A stretch of 64,000 nucleotides of DNA from Crossaster papposus (Eukaryota > Echinodermata > Asteroidea > Velatida > Solasteridae). This document shows positions 20,546-30,414 of the stretch, in pieces (position 1 is the stretch's first letter; each line of letters opens with the position of its first letter). The stretch spans positions 3,058,501-3,122,500 of the forward strand of contig JBAIAA010000008.1 of the NCBI GenBank assembly GCA_037893245.1. The letters are read 5' to 3'. Under the pieces are notes generated by a model that was not told where the DNA came from, searched no databases, and saw only the letters and a program-made list of their open reading frames with translations. The position numbers and the translations under genes were made by a program.

Positions 20546-22717
20546 TTACCCTTTATGGCGCAGCAGTCTCAATGCATTGGCAGTCACTATTGCAGTGGCT
20601 CCGGTATCTGCAAGAATAGCCACCCACAAACCCGTAAAGCCCAGCAGCGTTGTCACTAAGAAAACCACTTTCAGGCCAATCGCAAAGGTGACGTTCTGGC
20701 GAATATTGCTTAGTGCTGCCTTTGACAGGCTGATTAATCCGGGCAGCTCTTTCAGGCGGCTGTGGGTCAGGGCGCAGTCGGCAGTTTCCAGAGCGACATC
20801 GGAACCTTCACCCATGGCAATGCCTACATCGGCTCTTTTTAACGCTGGCGCATCGTTAATGCCATCGCCCACCATGGCCACGGAGCCTTGATTGGCCAGA
20901 CTCATGATGGCTGACGATTTGTCTTCCGGCATGAGTCCTGCCCGATAATCCATGTTGAGTTCACTGGCAATGGTTGCTGCGGCTAATGGATTATCACCTG
21001 TTAGCATCACACTATTAACGCCCATGGCACGCAGCTTTCCAATGGCCTGTTTGGCATCGTCTCTCAGGGTATCTCTTAATGCTATGAGCCCCACCAGCTC
21101 GCCACCAACAGTCACTATAGCTATGGAATTGCCTTTCTGCTCAAACTCGGTCAGGATCGTCTGTGCCCCACTGACCGCTTTTACAGCATCCATCAGATGG
21201 CGAGGGGCACTAATAACGACGGATTGACCCGAAACTTCACCCTGTACACCGAGCCCTGCCAGCACTTCAACGTGACTGGCTTCAGGAATCATTACCTGCT
21301 GTTCGTTGGCATAATCAATAATAGCTTTTGCCAAAGGGTGTGTTGAACCGGTTTCAACGGCGGCTGCCACGGCTAAAACAGAGGCTTCATTGCCAGAAAA
21401 GGCATGAACGCCTGTGACTTTGGGCTTTCCTTGAGTGAGCGTACCCGTCTTGTCAAAAGCGATATGGGTCAGGTGGCCAAGCTGCTCCAGCGTTGCGCCT
21501 CCTTTTACCAGAGCGCCTCGACGAGAAGCAGCGGCCAGTGCCGAAGTAACGGCAGCAGGGGTTGATATGACCAGTGCACAAGGACAGCTAATTAATAATA
21601 ACGCCAGTGCTTTATACAACCACTCGCTCCACAGCTGCCCCATCAGTAACGGTGGTACAACGGCTACCAGTGCAGCCAGAATAATCATTGCTGGGGTATA
21701 CCAGCGACTAAAGCGATCAATAAACCGTTCGATAGGGGCTTTGCTTTCTTCAGCCTCTTCTATTAAACGGATAATCCTATCGACGGCATTTTCTCCCGGT
21801 TCTGACAAGACCGCAAAGCGTGAAACTTTATCGACGAGCAAGGCGCCGGCCAGAATCCGGCTGCCTTCATCATGCTCAACAGGTATGGATTCACCCGTTA
21901 ATGCACTTTCATCAAAACTGGCTGTGGGGGTTAACAAGTTGGCATCGACAGCTAATCGTTGCCCGGGCAGGACTTCAATGATATCCCCGGGAAAGAGTGT
22001 TTCAGCCAGTACTTCACTTTGGCTACCGTCGGTATTGATTTTTAAAGCGGTGTCTGGTGTTAACGCCATCAGCTTTTGGACACCCTGCCGTGCTCGCCCT
22101 GCGGCAAAGGCTTCAAGATGTTCACCTATCATGAACAACAGCAGCACCATGGCGGCTTCTGCGGTTTCGCCTAAAAACAAGGCGCCGGCAGCAGCAATGA
22201 CCATCAGGGTTTCAATAGAGAAGGGTGAACCTGTACGAATCAGCCCAAAGGCTTTTCGGCCGATGGGGATCATTCCCCACACGGTAGCCAAAGTAAACAG
22301 CATACTACTGTATTCCGGTACAATCTTGTTGAAAATAACGGCTACCAACAGAGTAATCGCTAAAATTAATAATGTACCAAAGCGGGCAAAAAATCCCTGA
22401 GGTGCTGTCGTTTGTTCTTTAGATGTTGAAACCAGCGTAAAGCCTGCTTTCTTTACTGCCTGTATCACGGCAGTTTCGACATTGGATTCTTTCTCAGCAA
22501 CAAGTATGAGTCGCTCTGTTGCAAAGGCCACCCGGACACTGATTACCCCTTTAAGGGTTTTGACGGCATTTTCCACCTTTCCGGCACAGCTGGGGCAATC
22601 CATTCCTTGAATGCGCCATTGAAGGCGGCTGCTATCAATATCTGTGAGACTTGAGTCAGAGGCAGATGCTGCATGTTGCTGACAGCTACCGGATTTTGTT
22701 TCAGAGCAATAACTCAT
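20546..22717 (-). CDS. zntA: ZntA-type P1B heavy-metal-exporting ATPase
   Basis: This inner-membrane pump exports Zn2+, Cd2+ or Pb2+. It has 723 residues from ATG 22717 (MSYCSETKSG), preferred over an upstream TTG because GGTGG lies 7 bases before it. An N-terminal HMA domain holds GMDCPSCAGKVE (residues about 38-100); the membrane metal site is SCPCALV; phosphorylation is at DKTGTLTQG; STHPLAKAI is the HP motif; hinge motifs are MLTGDN and MVGDGINDAP. The CPC site plus the C-terminal DTGATAIV helix are typical of ZntA rather than CopA. A palindrome overlapping its promoter suggests control by an ArsR/SmtB repressor. Confidence 0.93.
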   Translation of the reverse strand: MSYCSETKSGSCQQHAASASDSSLTDIDSSRLQWRIQGMDCPSCAGKVENAVKTLKGVISVRVAFATERLILVAEKESNVETAVIQAVKKAGFTLVSTSKEQTTAPQGFFARFGTLLILAITLLVAVIFNKIVPEYSSMLFTLATVWGMIPIGRKAFGLIRTGSPFSIETLMVIAAAGALFLGETAEAAMVLLLFMIGEHLEAFAAGRARQGVQKLMALTPDTALKINTDGSQSEVLAETLFPGDIIEVLPGQRLAVDANLLTPTASFDESALTGESIPVEHDEGSRILAGALLVDKVSRFAVLSEPGENAVDRIIRLIEEAEESKAPIERFIDRFSRWYTPAMIILAALVAVVPPLLMGQLWSEWLYKALALLLISCPCALVISTPAAVTSALAAASRRGALVKGGATLEQLGHLTHIAFDKTGTLTQGKPKVTGVHAFSGNEASVLAVAAAVETGSTHPLAKAIIDYANEQQVMIPEASHVEVLAGLGVQGEVSGQSVVISAPRHLMDAVKAVSGAQTILTEFEQKGNSIAIVTVGGELVGLIALRDTLRDDAKQAIGKLRAMGVNSVMLTGDNPLAAATIASELNMDYRAGLMPEDKSSAIMSLANQGSVAMVGDGINDAPALKRADVGIAMGEGSDVALETADCALTHSRLKELPGLISLSKAALSNIRQNVTFAIGLKVVFLVTTLLGFTGLWVAILADTGATAIVTANALRLLRHKG

Positions 22718-22741
22718 GACAACCACCAATCAATATAAACT

Positions 22742-22776
22742 TATATAAATATATATTTATATATTGGCGTCGTCAA
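22742..22776 (-). promoter_or_regulatory. zntA promoter with 22-bp perfect palindrome
   Basis: On the minus strand -35 TTGACG (22776-22771) and -10 TATATT (22753-22748) are 17 bp apart. A perfect 22-bp AT-only palindrome at 22742-22763 (half-site TATATAAATAT) covers the -10. Its form, an inverted repeat of about 11+11 over the -10, resembles ArsR/SmtB operators rather than the MerR-type ZntR operator, which sits in a 19-20 bp spacer. AT-only palindromes can also arise by chance. Confidence 0.55.
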
Positions 22777-22942
22777 GCGACTTCCTTCAGAACTTTTTAC
22801 AGAGCCTAAGCTCTCTGCTCGTCTTATCAGTAAGAAGAAAAATGAGAAAGCCAACAGGTGTTGTGGGTCGCAGGCATGAGCAAAATAGTGCGTAACACAG
22901 GCTGCCTGTCAATGGAGGTAAGTCGAGTAATTATGTGTATGA

Positions 22943-24616
22943 CCTAAATCCTGCAATACAAACTCCAACAGGCCAAACATACGCATTGATCAAATCCTCC
23001 TGACTCCGATTATCCTGCTGTCGAGAAAATACTGGCCTTTTCAGTGGATTTTCATCGCTCGAACCATCGTATTTTTATTCATCTTACTCCTATTCCTAAT
23101 ATCAGAGCGTAACAACACCTTCCGCATCAGCAGAATGTTTTTTCTAACCATCCGTTGTACGGCTATTTACAAACAGTCACCCACTGCCAGCCAAGCATCC
23201 CACTCCGTCTGGTAGAGATGCTCTTTGTTACTGGCAACGGTCAACTGTCTGCTACATGTTAACAATTTTCCAGCAACCCGTATCATATAGCAGCGAATGC
23301 TTTCCGGCTCCCACTTCATCAGCTGACGATTTCCACTGACCAGAGCCATCCAGCGTGTCGTATTGTAGGCCAGTATTGCACATTGCATAAGCGCACTGTT
23401 TGCCATGAAATGATCGGTTTTGATCTGTCCAAGGGTCATCTGATTTTTGCACTCTGCAATCCAAGTTTCACAGGTAGCCCGCTTACCGTACGCTTTATGG
23501 ATCTCCCACGGACTCAACAACTCAGTCGTCACGTAACAGAAGTAGTCGTACTCTGGCTGCGGATTTAACAGTTCGCCCTGCATATTTTCGGGCTTCCCTG
23601 GCTTTCTTTGTCGCACAGCCACGAAGCAGCGATTCCGGTCCCAGCTACCACAGCGGTGTTGAAACTCACACTGCTCCCAACCTGGCTGATTTATGACAGG
23701 CTGCCAGTCTTGCGGGATTAACAGTTTGTGCAGATTCTTCAATTTCACCTTGATGAGATAACGATGCCCCAGATCATCCAAATAAGTCAGTAGTGGGCCA
23801 CCAAAGTAGCCACTGTCAGCCCTGAAAAAAATCTTCATATGAGAAGGCAGGGTGATCAGCAGTTGCTTCATAAACTCTATGGCGCCATTGGCGGTGTAGG
23901 CATCGCCACTTCGTAACCAGCCTTGCAATACTTCTTTAGTTTGAGCGCAAAAGGCCAATTGCGGGTGGTACGAAAGAGCCCCTCTTTTTTTCTCATTAAA
24001 GCCTTTCTTGGCGCCTTCCTGAAAACCGAAACAGGTTTTTACCGTAGAATCGAGGTCAATGGTGATCTGTTTACGTGCATAAATGGTAGATGTTCCTGAG
24101 CGCAACGCCTGTTTCCAAACCCTGCCCCTCATTTCGTGGACAGCGGTTTCCAGTTCAACGACGCTGGCAAAACTAAACAGCTTTAAAATGCGTCCAAATT
24201 GACTGTCACAAGGGATTCGTTGAAATTGGGTACATTCTCGAAGAGTGCTATCCTGCCAGACCGTGCACACTTTCATCAGACTTCTGGCACCTGCCAGAAT
24301 GCCGGTGGTTACCATCAGAATGACATCTGACAGTTGGAAAGTGGCATTAGAGCCTCGTTGAATATTAATCCGTTTGTTTAGTAAGCCGGACAGCCCCATC
24401 CGATTCAGGAAGCGAAACGCAGGGATCAGTCCAGCCTGACTGGTGAGCGGCTTTTTAGCTTGGATGAAACGTACCTTCCGCTGTTTCAAACGTGCTTTTG
24501 ACTTGTTTTTTTTGCTCATGGGAAAAGTGATGCTTTATTGAAACCAAAGCATCACTTAATCCCTTTATTCATAGGATATTGCAACAGTTATTTCGAGATC
24601 CTTTGCAGGATTTAGG
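22943..24616 (-). mobile_element. IS1380-family element, copy 2 (divergent lineage)
   Basis: The 1674-bp element has ends CCTAAATCC and GGATTTAGG. The flanks do not match (ATGA at left, TAGCATATATCC at right), so one side has been rearranged. The right flank is ISX sequence, at the same ISX position that copy 3 occupies. The transposase differs from the other three copies at many positions. Confidence 0.88.
23167..24519 (-). CDS. IS1380-family transposase (copy 2)
   Basis: This 450-residue intact frame has the same DDE motifs as copy 1 (TIDLDSTVKT, FFRADSGYFGG, ATCETWIAECKNQ). Scattered substitutions (for example MGLSGLLNKRIN for MGLADLLDKRIN, CSRQL for GNRQL) mark a separate subfamily. The fragment at 39285-39395 matches this lineage in its leader. 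Confidence 0.93.
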   Translation of the reverse strand: MSKKNKSKARLKQRKVRFIQAKKPLTSQAGLIPAFRFLNRMGLSGLLNKRINIQRGSNATFQLSDVILMVTTGILAGARSLMKVCTVWQDSTLRECTQFQRIPCDSQFGRILKLFSFASVVELETAVHEMRGRVWKQALRSGTSTIYARKQITIDLDSTVKTCFGFQEGAKKGFNEKKRGALSYHPQLAFCAQTKEVLQGWLRSGDAYTANGAIEFMKQLLITLPSHMKIFFRADSGYFGGPLLTYLDDLGHRYLIKVKLKNLHKLLIPQDWQPVINQPGWEQCEFQHRCGSWDRNRCFVAVRQRKPGKPENMQGELLNPQPEYDYFCYVTTELLSPWEIHKAYGKRATCETWIAECKNQMTLGQIKTDHFMANSALMQCAILAYNTTRWMALVSGNRQLMKWEPESIRCYMIRVAGKLLTCSRQLTVASNKEHLYQTEWDAWLAVGDCL

Positions 24617-25698
24617 TAGCATATATCCCAGACGTCTTGCGCAGCAATAGCGTAGCGGGCTGCAATCTGTTGGAACTCTCTATTCAACACATGACTGGCG
24701 GCCAATAGGTTGTCCTTTTGGTGAGTCAGGGATATCACAAAGGCCATGATACGTGGAGAGGGGTCAGCCACTGCAGACAGCTCCTCCAGTACGAAATCAA
24801 AGAGCTTTTCTCTATCAACGTGGTTGTGCCCTGGCAGCTGTAAAATATCATGCATGGAGCCATGCTTATTCTGGTTAGGTTGAACACCCATTCTGGTTTG
24901 CTTGAACACCTCAAACCGTTTATACATTGCCCTGCCTAATTCGTAGACCAGGTGTTCATTTGCTTCCAGTTTTCCGAGCTTCTTTCGCATGGATTCTCCC
25001 TTCAGTGTTAACCGGTGGGCATTGTGCATCAGTCGGTCCAGAATGGCGTCGGCCAATGTTTCATCACCAATGCTTCCATGCCACTGTTTGGTCGGCAGTT
25101 GGCTGGTGACGATGGTTGAGCTGTGCTCATGCCGGTCATCCATGACTTCCAGAAGATCATTCCTGTGCTGCTGTGTCAGAGGTTCCAACCCCCAGTCGTC
25201 CAGTATTAGAAGGTCAGTTTTAGCCAACAGCTTCAACTGTTTGTTGTAACTGCCATCCCCATGAGCCAGGGTGAGTTCTTCCAGCAGCCGGGACATCCGA
25301 TAATAGTGAACACTGCGTCCCTTCAGACAGGCCATATGCCCCAGAGCACATGCCAGGTAGCTCTTGCCGGTACCGCAGGGGCCGGTGATCAGCAGGTTCC
25401 GATGACGAACTAGCCAATCACCGCTGGCCAGGCTGGCTATCTGAGTCTGCTTGAGTCCTCGTGGATGTTCATAGTCGATGTCTTCCATACGTGCAGCCAG
25501 TTTGAACCGGGCGCTTCGGAGTAGCCTTGCCAGGCGCTTGTTGCACCGCTCAGTCTCTTCCTGTTTTGCCAGAAGCGCCCACCTCTCCTCAAAGCTGAGA
25601 CTGTCATAGTTGCCTGGTTGCTCCAGTTGCTGGTTAAGAGCATCAGCCATCCCAGTCAGCCGCAGTGACCGAAGTCGGGTCAAGATTTGATTGATCAT
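24565..25698 (-). CDS. istB: IstB-like ATPase of IS21, C-terminus fused to ISX remnant
   Basis: This is the helper ATPase of IS21 transposition. Residues 1-250 are a complete IstB: N-terminal domain, Walker A GPCGTGKS (about residue 107), Walker B LLILDDWGLEPL, sensor TSQLPTKQWH, and the usual end KLEANEHL. The frame then runs through the IS21 end and an ISX piece into the IS1380 end, giving 377 residues rather than about 250. The extension is an accident of nested insertions, and its effect on function is unknown. It lies 14 bp after istA. Confidence 0.88.
   Translation of the reverse strand: MINQILTRLRSLRLTGMADALNQQLEQPGNYDSLSFEERWALLAKQEETERCNKRLARLLRSARFKLAARMEDIDYEHPRGLKQTQIASLASGDWLVRHRNLLITGPCGTGKSYLACALGHMACLKGRSVHYYRMSRLLEELTLAHGDGSYNKQLKLLAKTDLLILDDWGLEPLTQQHRNDLLEVMDDRHEHSSTIVTSQLPTKQWHGSIGDETLADAILDRLMHNAHRLTLKGESMRKKLGKLEANEHLVYELGRAMYKRFEVFKQTRMGVQPNQNKHGSMHDILQLPGHNHVDREKLFDFVLEELSAVADPSPRIMAFVISLTHQKDNLLAASHVLNREFQQIAARYAIAAQDVWDICYLNPAKDLEITVAISYE
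24617..24862 (-). pseudogene. ISX transposase fragment (middle part)
   Basis: This encodes HDILQLPGHNHVDREKLFDF and onward to DVWDICY, matching 41525-41780 with few changes. It is fused in frame to the end of istB upstream and to IS1380 downstream, producing a chimeric open frame. It is a remnant without start or stop of its own. Confidence 0.8.
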
Positions 25699-27468
25699 GG
25701 TACTGCCTCTGATTACTGGTAGCTCACTGCGCCACGGATATTCTCATGGGGCTCATGCAGTGCTTCTGTGGTGGATGCCTGTTCTGGCTCAAGGGGCTGC
25801 TGATCCTTACCCGACTTCAGGATTGAGCGAACATGTTTTAGTTGGTAGCCATGTATCTTCCGGGCATGGGCACAGGCGTTGTTGAGCCTCTGTGAACCAT
25901 AGTCTCTTTGCAGGTTCAACAACCCCAGACCCGCACGATAGGTTTGCTCAGGGTGATCCCGACATACCAGCAGGTGCTGGATAAAACAAAGCACTTCTTG
26001 CCCAACATCTTTGGCCCAGTGAAGCAGCCTCTGGGGTGTCCACTCCTTGTGTTTCTGATGCCGCTGGGGCATATGCGCAGTCAATGTCGTAAAACCGGAG
26101 GTATATCTGCGGGCATGGCTGGCGACAGCCTTACCTTTGGCGTAGACCGTGATGCAGTGCTCTGTAGCCTGTACTTCTACTTCTTGTTTTACCAATTGGT
26201 GAGGAACGGAGTAGTAGTGACCTTTGTAGGTGATGTGATAATCGATATGCACTCGGGCCTTACGGAACTCTGCGAAGACAAAGGGTTGTTGGGGCAGGGG
26301 GTGCAGGGCAGGCTCATCCAACTGCTCAAACGTGCTCCGCCGTGTGCCTGGCAGCTGCTTGAAGGGCTTCAGGTTCAGTTCCGTCAGCAGCGATCGGATG
26401 CGGTGATTCAGTTCGGCTAGGGTAAAAAACGTCTCGTGGCGTAGTCTGGCGCGTATCCAGCGCTCCACCACTTGCACACCTACCTCGGCTTTGGCCTTGT
26501 CCTTTGGTTTATAGGGACGGGCAGGCACCACAGCGATCTGGTAGTGGTTAGCCAGGTGCTGATAGGCCGGGTTTAGATCCGGCTCATAACGGCAGGCGTT
26601 GCTAACAGCACTCTTCAGGTTGTCGGGCACCACCATCTGCGGCACACCACCGAAGAACTCAAACGCCCTCACATGGAACCCCAGCCAGTCTTCAGATTTT
26701 TGTGATAGCGTTGCTTCAGCGTAGGTGTAATTGGACGCGCCCAATACCACTACAAAGATCTGGGCGTTGTGGGCTATTTCACCCGTCTCCGGGTTGATAA
26801 TGGACACTGTCGGGCCAGCATAGTCCACAAACAGTTTTTCACCCGCTGTATGGTGCTGACGCATGGAGCGCTTCTGGCAGCCACGCCACTGCCGGTATCG
26901 GTAACAGTACTGAGAGTAGCTGTAAGCGTTGAGGGTATGGGCCTGGCAATACTCTTCCCAGAGCAATTGTTTAGTCACGCCCTTGCGCTTGAGTTCCTGA
27001 TGGACTTTTGCCCAGTCAGGATCAGTCAGTCCTTTGCGACCCGGTAGTGGAGCTTCCGGGAACAGGGCGTGAATCAACTCAGGTTCGCTCACCTGGGGTG
27101 TCTGTGCCCACTGCAGATCCGATGCCTCGAATGCCTGAACGTAATTGGATACGGCACCAACGCTGACCCGAGCACTGCGGGATATTTCCCGGATGCTGAG
27201 TCCGTTGTCGTACCGTAAACGAAGAATGTCTCGTAGTTTACGCATGGATATCCTTTGATCAGTCATGACAGCTCCCTCTTTTGTTAAAGATAAGAGCGGC
27301 CAAAGTTAAGGAAAATCAATGCATAAGCGGTTGAAGGGTTTACACCAAATCCCTGAATATGGTGGCTTGAACACCGATTCTGGAAAACACGGAAAAGTGT
27401 TCACGAGAAACCAGAATGGGTGTTCATCGGTTACCAGAATGAGTGTTCAAGGGAAGCCAGAATACGCA
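24863..27468 (-). mobile_element. IS21-family element
   Basis: The ends read TGCTTATTCTGG and, inverted, TGCGTATTCTGG, giving the 5'-TG...CA-3' termini of IS21. Several subterminal copies of TGTTCA-n-CCAGAAT occur at both ends (24863-24920 and about 27390-27468), as is typical of the family. It carries istA and istB on the minus strand. The flanks are ISX fragments in opposite orientations, with no matching target duplication, so the surroundings are rearranged. Confidence 0.82.
25713..27266 (-). CDS. istA: IstA-like transposase of IS21
   Basis: This 517-residue transposase has a normal length for IstA. An N-terminal helix-turn-helix (LSIREISRSARVSVGAVSNYV, about 24-44) precedes an integrase-type catalytic core with VDYAGPT, VVPDNLKSAV and KAKAEVGVQVVERW as the three acidic positions. 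The C-terminal beta region (YYSVPHQLV) is typical. The frame is intact and with istB forms a potentially active element. Confidence 0.93.
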   Translation of the reverse strand: MTDQRISMRKLRDILRLRYDNGLSIREISRSARVSVGAVSNYVQAFEASDLQWAQTPQVSEPELIHALFPEAPLPGRKGLTDPDWAKVHQELKRKGVTKQLLWEEYCQAHTLNAYSYSQYCYRYRQWRGCQKRSMRQHHTAGEKLFVDYAGPTVSIINPETGEIAHNAQIFVVVLGASNYTYAEATLSQKSEDWLGFHVRAFEFFGGVPQMVVPDNLKSAVSNACRYEPDLNPAYQHLANHYQIAVVPARPYKPKDKAKAEVGVQVVERWIRARLRHETFFTLAELNHRIRSLLTELNLKPFKQLPGTRRSTFEQLDEPALHPLPQQPFVFAEFRKARVHIDYHITYKGHYYSVPHQLVKQEVEVQATEHCITVYAKGKAVASHARRYTSGFTTLTAHMPQRHQKHKEWTPQRLLHWAKDVGQEVLCFIQHLLVCRDHPEQTYRAGLGLLNLQRDYGSQRLNNACAHARKIHGYQLKHVRSILKSGKDQQPLEPEQASTTEALHEPHENIRGAVSYQ

Positions 27469-27629
27469 AGAGCGCCTCTGATGAAATATATCACCGTAAT
27501 AAGCCTCATTTAGCAGTCGTTGATATCGAAAGCCGTTACTGTGCGAGCCTTACACGAGAAGATAGCCGTGACGCAGAAACCTGGGCTATTCACCTCCTGG
27601 AGCTTACAGAGCAAGGCTTTCATCCCAAG
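27469..27629 (+). pseudogene. ISX transposase fragment (N-terminal part)
   Basis: This encodes SASDEIYHRNKPHLAVVDIE through TEQGFHPK. It stops at CCAAG beside IS-A. The missing continuation VNISDQALGMSNAF lies at 42065 on the other strand and also begins with CCAAG; together they give an uninterrupted frame. VVDIESRYCASL holds the probable first catalytic Asp. Confidence 0.75.
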
Positions 27630-28746
27630 TAGAACTTACGCATTGACAGACATCCAAAAAAATTGCTAGATCAGCAAAAAAACAGTGGATGTCGTCGTGC
27701 GTAGAAAAATAACAAAACCAACAACAGCCAAGTGCGACCTCCCGAAGTATACGGGGTTTCTACTCTGTGAACCCAAATCAGCCACCTGTACCCGTCTTAG
27801 CGAATTGAGTGATATATCGCATGACAGTGTTAACCGCTTTCTCCAACGTGAAAACTTTGCTCCTGAAGATCTTTTTCTAGAAGCGTCAGCAAGGCTTATT
27901 CTTGAAGGTGGGACGCTATCGGTTGATGATACGGTGCTGGATAAACCTTATACCCATTACACGGCTTTAGTCGGTCATTACTACTCAGGAAAGCACCACA
28001 AAACCGTCAAGGGTATTAATCTCATCACGCTTTATTACACGGACATCAAAGGCTACAACTTGCCCGTTAATTTCCGTATTTACAATCCAGCCGATGGCAA
28101 AACTAAAAATGACTACTTTGTCGATATGCTGAAAGAAGTACTGGCATGGGGACTCGAACCTGCATGTGTTACCGGTGACTCTTGGTATAGCAGTATTGGA
28201 AACCTCAAAGCTGTGAAAAACAATGGTTTGGGTTTTATGTTCGCTGTTAAAAGCAACCGTACTGTCTCTGTGCAAAAGGGTAACTACCAACAGGTGCAGA
28301 GCCTGGAGATTTCCGAAGAAGGAAAAACTGTATGGCTACGTAACTTTGGTCATGTACGACGCTACCGGACGCGACTCAAAAACGAGCTGCGCCATTACGT
28401 TGTTTACACTCCTCATGTCGGAGCAGATCTATCTCCACGATCTGATTTTGATCAGCTGCACCAACATCATTGGGCGATCGAAGAGTATCACCGGGCATTA
28501 AAGCAACTCTGCAACATCGAGCGTTTTCAGGTGAGAGGGGAGCGACAGGTCCGGAATCATATTTTTGCGGCTATCTTTGGCTATACCTGTCTTCAGGCGA
28601 TGAAAGTATCAGGGTCACTCAGAAGCGTCTATAGCGTCAGGAAAGACGCCCTCAAAGCAGCTACCTGGGATTTCATAAAAAGCTTCTCCGAGGGGAAGGA
28701 ATGGTTGAGACCATTTTTTGCCGGACCTGTCAATGCGTAAGTTCTA
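27630..28746 (+). mobile_element. IS-A copy 2
   Basis: This full 1117-bp element has TAGAACTTACGCATTGACAG at the left and its inverse at the right. The left flank is ISX (CCAAG); the right flank (CTTAT) is the end of a MITE. The mismatch of flanks shows recombination with another IS-A copy. A hairpin TTGCT-AGATC-AGCAA bordered by seven A and seven A sits at 27663-27677, between the terminal repeat and the transposase. Confidence 0.93.
27685..28740 (+). CDS. IS-A transposase (copy 2)
   Basis: This is a full-length 351-residue DDE transposase. The only in-frame start near the left end is GTG 27685 (VDVVVRRKITKP), so translation probably starts there. The N-terminal 70 residues likely bind the ends; motifs SVDDTVLDKP, VTGDSWYSS and IEEYHRALKQ mark the catalytic core. 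Private changes (VRRYRTRL, ISEEGK, LKAATW) suggest an older or less constrained copy. Each copy ends at the right terminal repeat, which encodes the last residues (GPVNA). Confidence 0.9.
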   Translation: MDVVVRRKITKPTTAKCDLPKYTGFLLCEPKSATCTRLSELSDISHDSVNRFLQRENFAPEDLFLEASARLILEGGTLSVDDTVLDKPYTHYTALVGHYYSGKHHKTVKGINLITLYYTDIKGYNLPVNFRIYNPADGKTKNDYFVDMLKEVLAWGLEPACVTGDSWYSSIGNLKAVKNNGLGFMFAVKSNRTVSVQKGNYQQVQSLEISEEGKTVWLRNFGHVRRYRTRLKNELRHYVVYTPHVGADLSPRSDFDQLHQHHWAIEEYHRALKQLCNIERFQVRGERQVRNHIFAAIFGYTCLQAMKVSGSLRSVYSVRKDALKAATWDFIKSFSEGKEWLRPFFAGPVNA

Positions 28747-28765
28747 CTTATGTCAACAGAGCCTA
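28747..28765. repeat. Remnant of a MITE end
   Basis: CTTATGTCAACAGAGCCTA is identical to the right end of the MITE at 46981-47172. It is joined directly to IS-A, so the rest of that MITE has been displaced by recombination. Confidence 0.8.
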
Positions 28766-28778
28766 ACAACCAACGGCT

Positions 28779-30146
28779 TTATCGCATGGTGACAAACTCT
28801 TCTGCACTGGTCGGGTGAATAGCTACCGTGTTATCAAAGTCTGCTTTGGTCGCGCCCATTTTCAGAGCCACTGCAAAGCCCTGCAGCATTTCATCAGAAC
28901 CTAAACCAATACAGTGAATGCCAACAATTTTTTCATTTGCTCCGACTGTGACAAGCTTCATTTTACTTGGCTGACGGTGCTGGGTTAATGCGCTGTACAT
29001 TGCCGTAAAACCACTGGTATACACTTTGACGTTGTCATCACCGTGTTGTGCGCGTGCTTCCTGCTCTGACAAGCCGACAGTGCCAATAGTAGGGTGGCTG
29101 AATACAACAGTAGCAACATTGTCGTAGTTCAAATGTTCATTTTTTTTGCCATTAAACAGACGCTCAGACAAACGACGGCCAGCAGCAACCGCAACAGGCG
29201 TTAACTCAACTTTGCCGCTATTATCACCCACCGCATAAATGCCAGACACATTGGTATTCTGGAATTTATCGACAGGAATATAACCCCGCTCATTGACTTC
29301 AACACCGGCCAATTCAATATTAATACTGTTGGTTTTTGGTGTACGGCCAATGGCCCAAATCAGCGTATCCACATTAAACGTGCGACCATCTTCTGTATGA
29401 ACCGTTAAGCTTTCATCCGATTCTTTCACTACTTTGGTGGGAACAGCATGTATATGTAACTGAGGGCCCTCTTCTGCCATCACATCGACCAGTGTATCGG
29501 ACAGCATGTCATCAAAATTACGCAACGGTTTATGCTTTCTCACCAGCAGATGCGTTTCACTGCCCAGCGCGTGCAGTACACCCGCCAACTCCACAGCAAT
29601 ATAACCTGCGCCAATGACAACCACTCGCTTAGGGCGTTCAGTCAGGGCAAAGAAACCGTCAGAGTCGATGCCGTACTCAGCCCCTTCAATCGCAGGGATC
29701 GACGGCTGGCCACCGGTTGCAATGGTAATATGGTCAGCACTGTAGTGCTTGCCATCCACCTCAACCGTTTTGTTGTCGACAAAACGTCCATAGCCGCTTA
29801 AAACCGTGATTTTATTATTGCCCAAAACACGCTCATAAGAGCCATGAATACGACTGATATACGCTTCACGGCTTTCCACCAGCTTGCTCCAGCTAAAGGT
29901 TTTTAGCTGGTCTTCAACACTGACATCAAACCCGTAGTCTGGCCCGTAGCGCAAAGCATCCGCAATCTGCCCGGCAAACCACATGGCCTTTTTCGGTACG
30001 CAACCTACGTTCACACAGGTGCCACCGAGGTGTTTTGCTTCAATCAGTGCTACCTTTGCCCCATGCATTGCCGCACGGTTAGCCGAGGCAATCCCACCGC
30101 TGCCACCACCAATCACCAGATAATCAAAATGCTGTTCTATAGCCAC
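28779..30146 (-). CDS. gor: Glutathione-disulfide reductase
   Basis: This cytoplasmic FAD enzyme uses NADPH to reduce GSSG to GSH. It has 455 residues, normal length. The FAD-binding motif is [14 protein letters not shown] (about residue 13), the redox-active disulfide is [13 protein letters not shown], the NADPH site is [15 protein letters not shown] with the following Arg residues ([12 protein letters not shown]) for 2'-phosphate binding, and the C-terminal catalytic His is in [11 protein letters not shown]. It stands alone; the MITE remnant and IS-A sit 13 bp after its stop, so its natural terminator may be lost. Confidence 0.96.
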   Translation of the reverse strand: MAIEQHFDYLVIGGGSGGIASANRAAMHGAKVALIEAKHLGGTCVNVGCVPKKAMWFAGQIADALRYGPDYGFDVSVEDQLKTFSWSKLVESREAYISRIHGSYERVLGNNKITVLSGYGRFVDNKTVEVDGKHYSADHITIATGGQPSIPAIEGAEYGIDSDGFFALTERPKRVVVIGAGYIAVELAGVLHALGSETHLLVRKHKPLRNFDDMLSDTLVDVMAEEGPQLHIHAVPTKVVKESDESLTVHTEDGRTFNVDTLIWAIGRTPKTNSINIELAGVEVNERGYIPVDKFQNTNVSGIYAVGDNSGKVELTPVAVAAGRRLSERLFNGKKNEHLNYDNVATVVFSHPTIGTVGLSEQEARAQHGDDNVKVYTSGFTAMYSALTQHRQPSKMKLVTVGANEKIVGIHCIGLGSDEMLQGFAVALKMGATKADFDNTVAIHPTSAEEFVTMR

Positions 30147-30414
30147 AATGTACTTCCTAACGAGGTAAAAGCTGTATTATTGAGCGAATGAGGTAAGGAT
30201 GCCAGCAACAGTGATTGCGCTTTTAGCTTCATCGTCTTGGTTCGCAACAATATCGCCGAAACTGCTACTATCGTTAGTTTTATAAGCTCGAAACACACGT
30301 TGATTTTATTTTTACTCATGACGTTGGCACTTACTCGCATTATCATCTATAAAATTTACCACTGACTCTAAATTTACTCTGGCTTTCATTTTATAATTGG
30401 TAATCCTTTCATTC

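Noticed and set aside
21435..22400. A 321-residue frame on the plus strand inside zntA
   Set aside because: It lies antisense to a clear P-type ATPase gene and has the Ser/Thr/Ala-rich composition of a shadow frame.
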